Source of the DNA: Acinetobacter sp. ANC 3929
Lineage (GTDB): Bacteria > Pseudomonadota > Gammaproteobacteria > Pseudomonadales > Moraxellaceae
Direction of reading: 5' to 3'
Length of the DNA: 64,000 nucleotides
Assembly: GCF_000369405.1 (NCBI RefSeq)
Contig: NZ_KB849999.1
Span: 310,001-374,000 of the forward strand
A program made the position numbers and the translations under genes. The first letter of the stretch is position 1; each line of letters opens with the position of its first letter. Shown here piece after piece: positions 47,463 to 59,401 of this stretch. Below the pieces are notes generated by a model. The model had not been told where the DNA came from, did not search any database, and worked only from the letters and a program-made list of their open reading frames with translations.

Positions 47463-48173
47463 ATGAGTAGAGGCACTCGTACATTCGAAATCTACCGCTA
47501 TGATCCTGATAAGGATAAAGCGCCGTACATGCAAACCTTCAAACTTGAGTTAACCGATAAGCACCGTATGTTGCTTGATGCGTTACTTGCGTTGAAAGTG
47601 CAAGATGAATCATTAACATTCCGCCGTTCTTGCCGTGAAGGTATTTGTGGTTCGGATGGTGTGAACATCAATGGTAAAAATGGTTTAGCGTGCTTGTGGA
47701 ACTTGAACGATTTACCAGAGAAGATTGTGATCCGTCCTTTACCTGGTTTACCAGTGGTAAAAGACTTGGTTGTAGACATGAATCAGTTCTATGATCAGTA
47801 TGACAAGATTCAACCGTTCTTGATCAACAATCAGCCTGCACCTGCGAAAGAACGTTTACAGTCTCAAGCAGAACGTGAACATTTAGATGGTCTATATGAA
47901 TGTATTCTTTGTGCATGTTGTTCAACTTCATGCCCATCATTCTGGTGGAACCCTGATAAATTCCTTGGACCGTCTGCATTGTTAAATGCATACCGCTTCA
48001 TCATTGACTCTCGTGATACGGCAACACAAGAGCGTTTGGCTCGTTTAGACGATCCATTCTCTTTGTTCCGTTGTAAGGGAATCATGAACTGTGTATCTGT
48101 ATGTCCTAAAGGTTTGAACCCGACAAAGGCAATTGGTCACATTCGTAATATGTTGTTAGATCAAGCTGGTTAA
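47463..48173 (+). CDS. sdhB: Succinate dehydrogenase iron-sulfur subunit
   Basis: SdhB carries electrons from FAD to quinone through three clusters. In 236 residues it shows the 2Fe-2S site CREGICGSDGVNINGKNGLAC split over two short blocks, the 4Fe-4S motif CILCACCSTSCPSFWW, and the 3Fe-4S region CKGIMNCVSVCPKGLNP. It is the last gene of sdhCDAB and a strong terminator follows. Confidence 0.98.
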   Translation: MSRGTRTFEIYRYDPDKDKAPYMQTFKLELTDKHRMLLDALLALKVQDESLTFRRSCREGICGSDGVNINGKNGLACLWNLNDLPEKIVIRPLPGLPVVKDLVVDMNQFYDQYDKIQPFLINNQPAPAKERLQSQAEREHLDGLYECILCACCSTSCPSFWWNPDKFLGPSALLNAYRFIIDSRDTATQERLARLDDPFSLFRCKGIMNCVSVCPKGLNPTKAIGHIRNMLLDQAG

Positions 48174-48191
48174 TCTAGTTTTCTAAGCAAC

Positions 48192-48225
48192 AAAAAAGGA
48201 GACTCCGAAAAGGGTCTCCTTTTTG
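48192..48225 (+). terminator. Intrinsic terminator of sdhCDAB
   Basis: AAAAAGGAGAC pairs with GTCTCCTTTTT around a 10-base loop, 19 bases after the sdhB stop. Confidence 0.9.
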
Positions 48226-48638
48226 CTTTTGATGTTATTGGTACCAATCGGTTAAAAAATGTTTGCTTAAAAATATTCAAGCTTGAAATTTGGAAATTCG
48301 ACCTTAAATATTTATAGATTTTACTGTTAAATAAAATCATATAAATCGATATGTTGGTTTGTTTTTGATCGAACTTCGTGGGATTTGTGCAAGATTTGTA
48401 GAGAATGTTTATTTTTGATCAATCAGAGTGCAACTTTTATCAAAAGGGCGGTATATTAGAATATAATTTGATGTGTGTATTTCGCTGCTTTATGGATGGT
48501 ATGTGTCAAAAAAATCAATCCAAGCTTGAGAACATGTTAGGATTTCTGCCACAACTGGAATCAAAAAATAAGCAGATTCTTGAGCTTATCTAAGGATCTA
48601 GTCTTAGAGATTTGTACAGGTTTTGTGGAAAAAGTCAA
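48226..48638. other. Gene-free region upstream of the sucA leader
   Basis: These bases must hold the sucA promoter. A TATATT and a TATAAT stand near 48452-48463 but lack a good -35 box. An open frame of 62 codons at 48405 has no ribosome-binding site or family resemblance and I do not call it. Confidence 0.5.
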
Positions 48639-48849
48639 TTTAGAAAAGTTAAAAATCGATTTAATTTTTCTAAAATGATTTGCAAAAAATTGCTCGATTT
48701 CATCGAGTATGAAGAATGAGTTATATGCCTTGAATTGAAGGTGTATAGCTCATTTGTTACATCAAAGGGAATACTCCTGATGTGTAGTAATAATGTCTCA
48801 AGGTTGGATGATCTTGGGTAGTAGTGTCTTGTTACCAATTTGACACTAT
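48639..48849 (+). promoter_or_regulatory. Structured sucA leader RNA (four hairpins)
   Basis: Four stems lie in order upstream of sucA. P1, 48639-48653 with 48660-48674, has 15 pairs. P2, 48691-48698 with 48702-48709, has 8. P3, 48716-48731 with 48738-48753, has 16 and a 6-base loop. P4, 48821-48828 with 48842-48849, has 8. Every non-Watson-Crick pair (six in all) is G-U when read as plus-strand RNA and would be A-C on the other strand, which points to an RNA structure in the sucA 5' leader. A sucA-II motif is known from leaders of sucA genes in Pseudomonadales; membership is not tested. Confidence 0.6.
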
Positions 48850-48912
48850 GAATCATGGGTGTGCTTAAAAGGCAGCCTGTATTATTTTTTGCAATAGGAA
48901 ATGGGTCCAAAA

Positions 48913-51753
48913 ATGCAAGAAGTTGCTGACGCTTCGCGTCTTGACACTGAACTTTCCGCTGATAGTGCAGCGTATATTGAAGAGCTATACGAACAGTACC
49001 TAACTTCTCCAGCCTCAGTGTCAGAGGATTGGCGTGAATATTTCGATAAATACCCTAAAGGTGATCAACCACACGGCAGTGTGCGCGAGCAATTCCTCCT
49101 TTTGGGTCGTAATGCAAACCGAGTTCAACCTGTTGTACAAAGCACTGTAAGCACAGAGCATGAGCGTCGTCAAATTGGTGTTTTACAATTAATCGCTGCT
49201 TATCGTAACCGTGGTCATCAAAAAGCTAAACTCGATCCATTAGGTCTTGCGAAACGTGAAGACGTTCCTGACCTCGATTTATCTGCGCACGGTTTAACTA
49301 AATCAGATCTCGATACTGTATTTAATACAGGCAACCTCGCAATTGGAAAAGCAGAAGCAACATTGTCTGAAATGGTCGAAGCCATGGAAGCAACTTACTG
49401 CGGTTCAATTGGTGCAGAATACATGCATATCGTTGATACCAAAGAAAAACGTTGGATTCAGCAACGTTTAGAAGGTGTTCGCGGTAAATTCAATTTCACC
49501 AATGATCAGAAAAAAGGCTTTCTAGAGCGCTTAACTGCGGCAGAAGGCTTAGAAAAGTATCTTGGTAATAAATTCGTTGGTGCAAAACGTTTTGGTGTAG
49601 AGGGCGGTGAGTCTTTTATTCCAATGATGAACGAAATCATTCAACGTGCTGGTAGCGTCGGTTGTAAAGAAGTTGTGATTGGTATGCCACACCGTGGTCG
49701 TCTCAACCTTCTTGTTAACATCATGGGTAAAAACCCAGCTGACCTTTTCGGTGAGTTTGAAGGAAAAAGTATTCATAAGAAAGGTTCTGGTGACGTTAAG
49801 TATCACCAAGGCTTCTCTTCAAACGTAATGACTCCAGGTGGCGAAGTTCACTTAGCATTAGCGTTTAACCCATCACACTTGGAAATTGTTGGTCCAGTGG
49901 TTGAAGGCTCAGTCCGTGCACGTCAAGTTCGTCGTAGAGACATTGGCGGTGATGACGTTCTTCCAGTGATCGTACATGGTGATGCTGCATTTGCAGGTCA
50001 AGGTGTCAACCAAGAAACCTTCCAAATGTCACAAACTCGTGGTTACACAGTGGGTGGTACCGTTCATATTGTGATTAATAACCAAGTGGGTTTCACAACA
50101 TCTGATCCACGCGATACACGTTCTACAGAATACTGTACTGACGTGGCAAAAATGATTCAGTCTCCGATTTTCCATGTGAATGGTGATGATCCTGAAGCTG
50201 TTATTTTTGCAACTCAAATCGCGCACGATTTCCGTCATGAATTCCGTAAAGATGTTATCTTAGATTTGTTCTGCTACCGTCGTCGTGGTCATAACGAAGC
50301 GGATGAACCATCTGCAACGCAACCAATGATGTATCAGGTGATCAACAAGAAAGCGACTACGCGTACCTTGTATGCAGATCAATTGGTTCAACAACAAATC
50401 CTTGATCGTGCTAGTGCTGATGCAATGGTTGAAGGTTACCGTTCTGACTTAGAAGCGGGTAATCACGTTGCCAATGCGCTTGTTCGTGAACCAAACAAAA
50501 AGATGTTTGTTGATTGGGCACCTTATTTGGGTCATGAATACACAGATCTTTGGGATACAACATTCAGCATCGATCGTTTGAAAGAACTTGGTTTGAAAAT
50601 GAATACATTACCAGAAGGTTTTGTATTACAGCGTCAAGTTCAAAAAGTCATTGATGATCGCGTAAAAATGCAAACAGGCGAAATGCCACTTAACTGGGGT
50701 GCTGCAGAGACCTTAGCGTATGCATCTTTACTCGATGATGGTTTCTTGGTTCGTATTACAGGTGAAGACGTAGGGCGTGGTACATTCTCACACCGTCATG
50801 CCAAATTACATAACCAAGTTGATGGTTCTGTTTATATTCCGCTTTGCCATATCAAAGAAAATCAGCCACGTACTGCCGTCTATGACTCTTTACTGTCAGA
50901 AGAAGCAGTGCTTGCATTTGAATACGGTTACTCAACGACATTGCCAAAAAGCTTGATCGTTTGGGAAGCGCAATTTGGTGACTTTGCAAACTGTGCGCAA
51001 GTGGTGATTGACCAGTTTATCGCTTCGGGTGAAACCAAATGGGAGCGTGTTTGTGGTCTAACCATGTTGTTACCGCACGGTTATGAAGGCCAGGGTCCAG
51101 AGCATTCATCTGCACGTTTAGAGCGTTTCTTACAGCTATGTGCTGAAGACAACATGCAAGTGATGACACCGACTACACCAGCGCAAATTTTCCATGCGTT
51201 ACGTCGTCAAGCAGTTCGTCCGATTCGTAAGCCAATGATCGTAATGTCACCAAAATCGTTATTACGTCATAAACTTGCGACTTCAACGTTAGATGAATTA
51301 GCAAACGGTTCATTCCAAACTGTGATCGATGAAATTGATCAAATCAACAAAGCTGATGTGACTCGTTTAGTGCTTTGTGGTGGTAAGGTTTATTACGATT
51401 TACTCGAAAAACGCCGTGAACTTGGTTTAAACCATATTGCGATCGTTCGTGTAGAACAATTATACCCATACCCAGAGCAACGCCTAGCTGAAGTCATGGC
51501 TGCTTATCCAAACATTCAAGAACTTGTTTGGACACAAGAAGAGCCGAAAAACCAAGGCGCTTGGTTATTCATCGTTCCTCGTTTGTATGAAGATGTTCTT
51601 AAATCTGGTAAACAAATCCGTATTAGCTATGCTGGTCGTGAAGCATCTGCCGCACCTGCTTGTGGCTCGCCATACTTGCATGCAAAACAACAAGCTCAGC
51701 TTATCAATGACGCACTTGCGATTGAAGTTGAACAATCAGGAGATTCTAAATAA
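48913..51753 (+). CDS. sucA: 2-oxoglutarate dehydrogenase E1 component
   Basis: SucA is the thiamine-diphosphate-dependent decarboxylase of the 2-oxoglutarate dehydrogenase complex. With 946 residues it has normal length. The N-terminus [26 protein letters not shown] binds SucB, and the thiamine region shows [37 protein letters not shown] and [15 protein letters not shown]. An ATG four codons upstream has AGGAA only next to it; the start [11 protein letters not shown] is preferred but not certain. The stop overlaps the sucB start by one base (TAATG). Confidence 0.96.
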   Translation: MQEVADASRLDTELSADSAAYIEELYEQYLTSPASVSEDWREYFDKYPKGDQPHGSVREQFLLLGRNANRVQPVVQSTVSTEHERRQIGVLQLIAAYRNRGHQKAKLDPLGLAKREDVPDLDLSAHGLTKSDLDTVFNTGNLAIGKAEATLSEMVEAMEATYCGSIGAEYMHIVDTKEKRWIQQRLEGVRGKFNFTNDQKKGFLERLTAAEGLEKYLGNKFVGAKRFGVEGGESFIPMMNEIIQRAGSVGCKEVVIGMPHRGRLNLLVNIMGKNPADLFGEFEGKSIHKKGSGDVKYHQGFSSNVMTPGGEVHLALAFNPSHLEIVGPVVEGSVRARQVRRRDIGGDDVLPVIVHGDAAFAGQGVNQETFQMSQTRGYTVGGTVHIVINNQVGFTTSDPRDTRSTEYCTDVAKMIQSPIFHVNGDDPEAVIFATQIAHDFRHEFRKDVILDLFCYRRRGHNEADEPSATQPMMYQVINKKATTRTLYADQLVQQQILDRASADAMVEGYRSDLEAGNHVANALVREPNKKMFVDWAPYLGHEYTDLWDTTFSIDRLKELGLKMNTLPEGFVLQRQVQKVIDDRVKMQTGEMPLNWGAAETLAYASLLDDGFLVRITGEDVGRGTFSHRHAKLHNQVDGSVYIPLCHIKENQPRTAVYDSLLSEEAVLAFEYGYSTTLPKSLIVWEAQFGDFANCAQVVIDQFIASGETKWERVCGLTMLLPHGYEGQGPEHSSARLERFLQLCAEDNMQVMTPTTPAQIFHALRRQAVRPIRKPMIVMSPKSLLRHKLATSTLDELANGSFQTVIDEIDQINKADVTRLVLCGGKVYYDLLEKRRELGLNHIAIVRVEQLYPYPEQRLAEVMAAYPNIQELVWTQEEPKNQGAWLFIVPRLYEDVLKSGKQIRISYAGREASAAPACGSPYLHAKQQAQLINDALAIEVEQSGDSK

Positions 51754-52946
51754 TGGCAACCGAAATTAAAGCACCGGTATTTCCAGAGTCAGTTGCTGAC
51801 GGTACGATCGCAACTTGGCACAAGAAAGTAGGTGAACCTGTATCACGTGATGAAGTGATCTGTGACATTGAAACCGATAAAGTTGTTTTAGAAGTGGTTG
51901 CTCCAGCTGATGGTAGCTTAGTTGCAATCATCAAAGATGAAGGCGATACGGTTCTTTCTGATGAAGTAATTGCTCAATTCGAAGCTGGTGCTGTTTCTGC
52001 AGCTGCTCCTGAAGCTGCTGCACCAGCGGCGGCGGCTCCTGCTGCATCTGCCCCAGCAGCTGCATCAACTCAAGCTGTTGATCAAAACCAAGCGCCTGCG
52101 GTTCGCAAAGCATTATCTGAAACAGGTATCAATGCTGCTGACGTACAAGGTACAGGCCGTGGTGGTCGCATCACGAAAGAAGATGTTGCTGGTCATCAAG
52201 CTAAACCTGCTGCATCAGCTCAACCATTAAGCGTTGCTGTAGGTGAGCGTGTTGAGAAACGTGTTCCAATGACGCGTTTACGTAAGCGTGTTGCTGAGCG
52301 TTTATTGGCAGCTACACAACAAACTGCAATGTTAACAACGTTCAACGAAGTTAACATGAAGCCAATCATGGAAATGCGTAAGCAATATAAAGATGCTTTC
52401 GAGAAGCGTCATGGTGCGCGTTTAGGCTTTATGTCTTTCTTTGTTAAAGCGGCTACTGAAGCATTGAAACGCTACCCAGCTGTAAACGCATCTATTGATG
52501 GCGAAGATATCGTTTATCACGGTTTCTATGACATCGGTGTGGCAGTGTCTTCTGATCGTGGCTTGGTTGTTCCAATCCTTCGTGATACTGATCGTATGAA
52601 CTACGCTGAAGTTGAAAATGGTATTGCTGCATATGCTGGTAAAGCACGTGAAGGTAAATTATCAATTGAAGAAATGACTGGCGGTACGTTCACAATCACC
52701 AACGGTGGTACTTTCGGTTCATTGCTTTCAACACCAATTTTAAATACACCACAAACGGCAATTTTGGGTATGCATAAAATCCAAGAACGTCCAATGGCTG
52801 TAAATGGTCAAGTTGAAATCTTACCAATGATGTATTTAGCGCTTTCTTATGACCATCGTTTAATCGATGGTAAAGAAGCTGTAGGTTTCTTGGTAACAAT
52901 CAAAGAATTGTTAGAAGAGCCAGCTAAACTTATTCTTGACCTATAA
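51753..52946 (+). CDS. sucB: Dihydrolipoyllysine-residue succinyltransferase (E2)
   Basis: SucB forms the 24-mer core of the 2-oxoglutarate dehydrogenase complex and transfers the succinyl group to CoA. In 397 residues there is one lipoyl domain with the target Lys in [14 protein letters not shown], an Ala/Pro-rich linker (residues about 80-115), the E1/E3-binding domain ([20 protein letters not shown]) and the catalytic domain ending with [15 protein letters not shown]. The lipoyl group depends on LipB. The gene is translationally coupled with sucA. Confidence 0.98.
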   Translation: MATEIKAPVFPESVADGTIATWHKKVGEPVSRDEVICDIETDKVVLEVVAPADGSLVAIIKDEGDTVLSDEVIAQFEAGAVSAAAPEAAAPAAAAPAASAPAAASTQAVDQNQAPAVRKALSETGINAADVQGTGRGGRITKEDVAGHQAKPAASAQPLSVAVGERVEKRVPMTRLRKRVAERLLAATQQTAMLTTFNEVNMKPIMEMRKQYKDAFEKRHGARLGFMSFFVKAATEALKRYPAVNASIDGEDIVYHGFYDIGVAVSSDRGLVVPILRDTDRMNYAEVENGIAAYAGKAREGKLSIEEMTGGTFTITNGGTFGSLLSTPILNTPQTAILGMHKIQERPMAVNGQVEILPMMYLALSYDHRLIDGKEAVGFLVTIKELLEEPAKLILDL

Positions 52947-52960
52947 CTTATTAATTAAGA

Positions 52961-54514
<1,554 letters not shown>

Positions 54515-54518
54515 ATAT

Positions 54519-54544
54519 AAAGTGTGGTTCGCCACACTTTTTTT
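54519..54544 (+). terminator. Terminator-like hairpin after lpd
   Basis: AAAGTGTGG pairs with CCACACTTT around a stable TTCG tetraloop and is followed by TTTT (seven T in all). It lies 5 bases after the lpd stop and would limit read-through into sucCD. Confidence 0.85.
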
Positions 54545-54551
54545 GAATGAT

Positions 54552-54620
54552 GATGATTGTCTTATTTAGGCAATCATTTATTCAATATGTAGCAGTCTGA
54601 TTTTAAGAAGATCAAGACTG
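54552..54620 (+). promoter_or_regulatory. sucC leader hairpins
   Basis: A stem of 10 pairs with two G-U pairs (54552-54561 with 54569-54578) and a second stem, CAGTCT with AGACTG (54593-54598 with 54615-54620), lie between the lpd terminator and sucC. They may form a leader RNA; Pseudomonas has a described sucC motif. I see no strong promoter box. Confidence 0.4.
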
Positions 54621-54651
54621 TATCACTACAAACAACATAGTAGGTAACTAA

Positions 54652-55818
54652 ATGAACTTACATGAGTATCAAGCTAAAGCGTTATTGAAAGAATATGGCA
54701 TGCCAGTACAAGAAGGTATCTTGGCAACAAATGCAGACGAAGCAGTTGCTGCATTTGAACAGCTTGGTGGTAAATTCGCTGTAATGAAAGCGCAAGTTCA
54801 TGCTGGTGGTCGTGGTAAGGCTGGTGGCGTTAAAGTTGCAAAATCTAAAGAAGATGTGATTGAATTTGCAAATAACATCATTGGTACTCGTCTTGTAACG
54901 TATCAAACAGATGCAAATGGTCAGCCAGTTAACAGCATTATCGTTGCTGAAGACGTTTACCCAGTTGAGCGTGAGCTTTACTTGGGCGCGGTTGTAGACC
55001 GTTCTAGCCGTCGTATTACTTTCATGGCTTCTACCGAAGGTGGTGTAGAAATCGAGAAAGTTGCAGAAGAAACTCCAGAAAAAATTATCAAAGTTGAAGT
55101 TGATCCACTCGTTGGCTTACAACCATTCCAAGCACGTGAAGTTGCGTTTGCTTTAGGTTTGAAAGACAAACAAATCAGCCAATTTGTAAAAATTATGGCT
55201 GCTGCTTATCAAGCATTTGTTGAAAATGACTTTGCATTATTCGAAATTAACCCACTTTCAGTTCGTGAAAATGGCGATATTTTATGTGTAGATGCGAAAG
55301 TAGGTATCGATTCTAACGCGCTTTACCGTTTACCTAAAGTTGCTGCTTTACGTGACAAGTCTCAAGAGAATGAGCGTGAATTAAAAGCATCTGAATTTGA
55401 CCTTAACTATGTTGCTTTAGAAGGTAACATCGGTTGTATGGTTAACGGTGCTGGTCTTGCAATGGCAACTATGGACATCATTAAACTTTATGGTGGTCAG
55501 CCTGCAAACTTCCTTGACGTTGGTGGCGGTGCAACGAAAGAGCGCGTAATCGAAGCGTTCAAAATCATCCTTGCTGATACTTCTGTTCAAGGTGTTTTAA
55601 TCAACATCTTCGGTGGTATCGTACGTTGTGACATGATTGCTGAAGCAATTATTGCAGCGGTTCAAGAAGTAAATGTAACTGTACCAGTTGTTGTTCGTTT
55701 AGAAGGTAACAACGCTGAGTTAGGTGCTAAATTACTTGATGAATCAGGTTTGAAATTAATTTCTGCGAACGGTTTATCTGATGCCGCAGAAAAAGTTGTA
55801 GCTGCAGTTAAAGCGTAA
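54652..55818 (+). CDS. sucC: Succinyl-CoA synthetase beta subunit
   Basis: SucC binds the nucleotide and succinate and, with SucD, makes ATP or GTP from succinyl-CoA. The 388 residues have an ATP-grasp N-terminal domain ([39 protein letters not shown]), and [22 protein letters not shown], then [18 protein letters not shown]. It starts with ATG after GTAGGTAAC. sucD begins 12 bases after the stop. Confidence 0.98.
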   Translation: MNLHEYQAKALLKEYGMPVQEGILATNADEAVAAFEQLGGKFAVMKAQVHAGGRGKAGGVKVAKSKEDVIEFANNIIGTRLVTYQTDANGQPVNSIIVAEDVYPVERELYLGAVVDRSSRRITFMASTEGGVEIEKVAEETPEKIIKVEVDPLVGLQPFQAREVAFALGLKDKQISQFVKIMAAAYQAFVENDFALFEINPLSVRENGDILCVDAKVGIDSNALYRLPKVAALRDKSQENERELKASEFDLNYVALEGNIGCMVNGAGLAMATMDIIKLYGGQPANFLDVGGGATKERVIEAFKIILADTSVQGVLINIFGGIVRCDMIAEAIIAAVQEVNVTVPVVVRLEGNNAELGAKLLDESGLKLISANGLSDAAEKVVAAVKA

Positions 55819-55830
55819 GGAGTATCAATC

Positions 55831-56721
55831 ATGAGCGTATTAATTAATAAAGACACTAAAGTATTGGTACAAGGTTTTACTGGTAAAAACGGTACTTTCC
55901 ACTCTGCACAAGCTTTAGACTACGGTACAAAAGTTGTTGGTGGTGTTACTCCAGGTAAAGGTGGTACAACTCACCTTGACTTACCAGTATTCAACACAAT
56001 GAAAGAAGCTGTACGTGAAACAAATGCTGATGCGTCTGTAATCTATGTACCAGCTCCATTCGTTTTAGACTCAATCGTTGAAGCGGTTGATTCAGGTGTT
56101 GGCCTGATCGTTGTGATCACTGAAGGTGTTCCAACTATCGATATGCTTAAAGCAAAACGCTACTTAGAAACTAACGGTAACGGTACTCGTTTAGTTGGTC
56201 CTAACTGCCCAGGCGTGATCACTCCAGGTGAATGTAAGATCGGTATTATGCCTGGTCACATCCACCAACCTGGTCGTATTGGTATCATCTCACGTTCAGG
56301 TACATTGACTTATGAAGCTGTTGCTCAAACAACTAAGCTTGGTTTAGGTCAGTCTACTTGTATCGGTATTGGTGGTGACCCAATCCCAGGTATGAACCAG
56401 ATTGAAGCACTTCAATTGTTCCAAGACGATCCAGATACTGATGCAATCATCATGATCGGTGAGATCGGTGGTACAGCGGAAGAAGAAGCTGCTGAATTCA
56501 TCAAATCTAACGTGACTAAGCCTGTAGTCGGTTACATCGCTGGTGTAACTGCACCTAAAGGTAAGCGTATGGGTCACGCTGGTGCGATCATCTCTGGTGG
56601 TCAAGGTACTGCTGAAGAGAAATTCGCTGCATTTGAACGCGCGGGAATGGCTTACACACGTAGCCCAGCTGAGCTTGGTTCAACAATGTTGCAAGTTTTA
56701 AAAGAGAAAGGTTTAGCGTAA
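55831..56721 (+). CDS. sucD: Succinyl-CoA synthetase alpha subunit
   Basis: SucD binds CoA (residues 1-130, [20 protein letters not shown]) and carries the phosphorylated His in [18 protein letters not shown]. The 296 residues are of normal length. It has an AGGAG ribosome-binding site and ends the citric-acid-cycle block; a strong terminator follows. Confidence 0.98.
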   Translation: MSVLINKDTKVLVQGFTGKNGTFHSAQALDYGTKVVGGVTPGKGGTTHLDLPVFNTMKEAVRETNADASVIYVPAPFVLDSIVEAVDSGVGLIVVITEGVPTIDMLKAKRYLETNGNGTRLVGPNCPGVITPGECKIGIMPGHIHQPGRIGIISRSGTLTYEAVAQTTKLGLGQSTCIGIGGDPIPGMNQIEALQLFQDDPDTDAIIMIGEIGGTAEEEAAEFIKSNVTKPVVGYIAGVTAPKGKRMGHAGAIISGGQGTAEEKFAAFERAGMAYTRSPAELGSTMLQVLKEKGLA

Positions 56722-56741
56722 TACGTTAGATTTTAATCTTT

Positions 56742-56773
56742 AAAAAACCCCAATGGAGACATTGGGGTTTTTT
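56742..56773. terminator. Bidirectional terminator sucD / Hint gene
   Basis: AAAAAACCCCAAT pairs with ATTGGGGTTTTTT around a 6-base loop. It serves sucCD and the convergent Hint gene, which ends 11 bases further. Confidence 0.93.
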
Positions 56774-56783
56774 ATTGGAAATA

Positions 56784-57596
56784 TTATTGATGTACCCACA
56801 GGCCTTGCTCACCAACAAAGTAGGTATGATATTCTTCTACCTCAAAATTATAGACAGGCCTACGCAATGTAGGGATATCCGCAATATCACCACCTACATT
56901 AGCGATAATTTTTTCATAATTTTCTTGAAAGTCTTTATAGAGAGGGTAGTCACTTGGGAAATCTGTATGGCGATAAGGACCAATAAAATAATCAATAAAG
57001 ATATTTACGCTATGATCATCCTTAATATCTCCTCCAATGATACGATAATGCTCGTCACTTAAATAAACCACCGTATCAAATGGCTTATTGTCATCGACAG
57101 TTGAAGCGCTAGTAAAGCCATATTCGCGATTTACATTCTGTACTGGTGCGATGTTTACAATTTCATAGCCTGTTTCATCCCCCTGTTGAGGACTCGAAAC
57201 AATAATTTGATTATACAACCTTAAATCTTTTACGACTTGCCAACTTCTGCTGCGTGCATTGATTTGGTCAATATGACTTGCATTGTCCCAACCCTCGATA
57301 AATACACTATTTTCTACATAAACAGGATGTCTACCTGTGAGATAAATCATCTCATATACATCTCGACGAATATCATTTTCCTCATCATCGGGATAAATAC
57401 GCTTTCTAATAATCAGTTCATAGACGTCTTCTGATTCAGCCTTAAGGGTATTAATAACTCGTTTATATTCACGAATTAAACCATTCCCGTGTTCAGGACT
57501 AGATAACACCAAATCTCCAACTTTAATCTCTTGAATTGGAACTAAACCTTGCTCTGTATGAACAAGTGTCCCTGCACAAAAACCATGTGTACTCAT
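56784..57596 (-). CDS. Stand-alone Hint (Hedgehog/intein-type) domain protein
   Basis: The 270-residue protein is almost entirely one Hint domain. Block A starts at Cys7 (CAGTLVHTEQGLVPIQEIKVGDLVLS in pieces), block B is TGRHPVYV with His90, and the C-terminal blocks are VYNFEVEEYHTYFV and GLWVHQ at the very end. His269 is the penultimate residue; the last residue is Gln instead of Asn and no residue follows. Hint domains cleave at Cys1 and usually sit between a polymorphic toxin and its carrier; here only six residues precede it and none follow. AAGGAAT precedes the ATG. It lies 65 bases behind yqiK, beyond its terminator. Confidence 0.82.
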   Translation of the reverse strand: MSTHGFCAGTLVHTEQGLVPIQEIKVGDLVLSSPEHGNGLIREYKRVINTLKAESEDVYELIIRKRIYPDDEENDIRRDVYEMIYLTGRHPVYVENSVFIEGWDNASHIDQINARSRSWQVVKDLRLYNQIIVSSPQQGDETGYEIVNIAPVQNVNREYGFTSASTVDDNKPFDTVVYLSDEHYRIIGGDIKDDHSVNIFIDYFIGPYRHTDFPSDYPLYKDFQENYEKIIANVGGDIADIPTLRRPVYNFEVEEYHTYFVGEQGLWVHQ

Positions 57597-57616
57597 TTTT
57601 ATTCCTTATTCTGTAT

Positions 57617-57648
57617 AAAAAAAGAGCCTTATGGCTAAGACTCTTTTT
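57617..57648 (-). terminator. Terminator of yqiJ-yqiK
   Basis: On the minus strand AAAAAGAG and CTTA pair with TAAG and CTCTTTTT, with one mismatch and a 4-base loop, ending in seven T residues. It lies between yqiK and the Hint gene. Confidence 0.82.
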
Positions 57649-57661
57649 GGATCAACAACAC

Positions 57662-59371
57662 TTAGTCTGCTTTAGGTTTTAACCCTTGAGTCAAACCATT
57701 GATATCGCCACCTTGTAAGCCTAGTTCATTCATTAAGCTATCAATCAGTGGTGCTTGGGAACGATAGCGTAGGGCACTATTCACCACTTGATCGGATAAA
57801 GAGGTCTGGCCATTTTCAACCGTATCACTACCGACAGTACCGCCGCCCGCAAAGCTACTTAAACCATTCACTTGTAAAATCTTGATATCATCAATATTTT
57901 CCATTGGTTTAACACTTTCACGAATGATCTCTGGTAAATGCTTTAATAGTGCCAAGCGCACTTGCATTTCCACTTGCTCAGCAGAAAGGGTATTGGCGGC
58001 TTCATTGACTGCACGCGCACCTTCCGCATCAACCTGATATTGTTTTTCCAACGCTTGAGCAAGTAGGATTTTTGCATCTGCCTCACCTTTCGCTTTTAAG
58101 CGAATCTTTTCAGCATCAGCTTCTGCTGCAATACGTACTGCTTCTGCTTCATCGGCAGCGGCTTTTTTGCCAGCATCCGCAGCAACGGTAATCGCAATCG
58201 CTTCTTTCTCCGCTGTTTGCTTTGCTGCAACCAGCTCAACTGCTTTTTGACGTTCAGCACGTTGTGTTTCACGTACAGTCACAACTTCTTCCTCTGCTTT
58301 TACCGCTTCGGCACGGGCCTTGTCAGCTTGCGCTTTGGCTTCTGATTCAGCACGAGATTTTTCAGCAATGGCAATGGCGCGGTCTTGCTCAGCCAATTCA
58401 ATCGTTTTCTTCTGTTCGACCTGGGCTTTTTGAATGAGCTGAGCTTTTTGGATATTTTCATTCTCTACATCACGAGCAGAAGCAATTCGTTTTAGTTCCA
58501 CTTCACGCTCAGCAGCAATTTGAGCTTCTTCAGCCTCACGTTTTTTACCTGCTTCTTGAGAGGCGATTTCTGCGGTTTGTTCAGCTTTACGAATCGAGAT
58601 TTCACGCTCTTGCTGTAACTTTGCATATTCTTCTTCACGCGAAATTTCTAAACGAGCACGTTCTGCTTGTAAGTTCTTTGCACGAATCGCAAGATCTGCA
58701 TCTTGTTCAATGTCATTACGCTTCTTGCGACGGTCTTCAATGGTTTCAGTCAGCTTGGTTAAACCTTCTGCATCAAACGCATTTTGTGGATTAAAGAATT
58801 TAAAGCTAGTTTGATCCAGACCTGTTAAGGAAACAGTTTCAAGCTCCAAGCCATTCTTGGATAAATCTTCAGAGACTACTTGCTGAACTTTTTGTACAAA
58901 GTCGACACGCTTTTCGTGTAGTTCTTCCATGGCCATTTCTGCGGCAACGGCACGAAGTGAATCGACAAATTTACCTTCAACCAGATCTTTAAGTTCTGGT
59001 GGTGACATGGTTTTACGCCCTAGCGTCTGAGCTGCTGTCGCAATCGATTCAGCAATCGGTTTGACACGAACATAGAACTCTGCCATCACATCAACACGCA
59101 TACGATCCCGTGTAATCAACGCTTGATCCGCAGCACGTTTGACTTCTAAGCGTAAAGTGTTCATGTTGACAGGAATAATTTCATGTAAAACAGGAAGAAC
59201 AATGGCGCCACCATTTAAAATGACTTTTTCGCCACCAAACCCTGTACGAACAAAAGAAACTTCCTTACTTGAACGTGTATATAAACGCGCGATAATCACG
59301 CCAATAAAGATAAGTGCTGCAAAAATAACACCAGTAATAATTAAAATTTCAGTCAATGCTGAATTCAACAT
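57662..59371 (-). CDS. yqiK: Flotillin-family inner-membrane protein YqiK
   Basis: The 569-residue protein has one N-terminal membrane helix (ILIITGVIFAALIFIGVIIARLY as two overlapping parts), an SPFH/band 7 domain (about residues 35-190, VKRAADQALITRDRMRVDVMAEFYV), and a very long Ala/Glu/Lys/Arg-rich coiled coil to about residue 470, as in flotillins. YqiK organises membrane microdomains. It follows yqiJ by 30 bases, the usual pair in E. coli. The C-terminal SFAGGGTVGSDTVENG region is glycine-rich. Confidence 0.94.
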   Translation of the reverse strand: MLNSALTEILIITGVIFAALIFIGVIIARLYTRSSKEVSFVRTGFGGEKVILNGGAIVLPVLHEIIPVNMNTLRLEVKRAADQALITRDRMRVDVMAEFYVRVKPIAESIATAAQTLGRKTMSPPELKDLVEGKFVDSLRAVAAEMAMEELHEKRVDFVQKVQQVVSEDLSKNGLELETVSLTGLDQTSFKFFNPQNAFDAEGLTKLTETIEDRRKKRNDIEQDADLAIRAKNLQAERARLEISREEEYAKLQQEREISIRKAEQTAEIASQEAGKKREAEEAQIAAEREVELKRIASARDVENENIQKAQLIQKAQVEQKKTIELAEQDRAIAIAEKSRAESEAKAQADKARAEAVKAEEEVVTVRETQRAERQKAVELVAAKQTAEKEAIAITVAADAGKKAAADEAEAVRIAAEADAEKIRLKAKGEADAKILLAQALEKQYQVDAEGARAVNEAANTLSAEQVEMQVRLALLKHLPEIIRESVKPMENIDDIKILQVNGLSSFAGGGTVGSDTVENGQTSLSDQVVNSALRYRSQAPLIDSLMNELGLQGGDINGLTQGLKPKAD

Positions 59372-59401
59372 CTAAACACCCTCATGTAATAAATATAAAA
59401 A

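Noticed and set aside
48405..48593. Open frame of 62 codons between sdhB and sucA
   Set aside because: No ribosome-binding site, no family resemblance, Cys- and Lys-rich composition unlike neighbouring proteins; it lies in the likely sucA promoter region.
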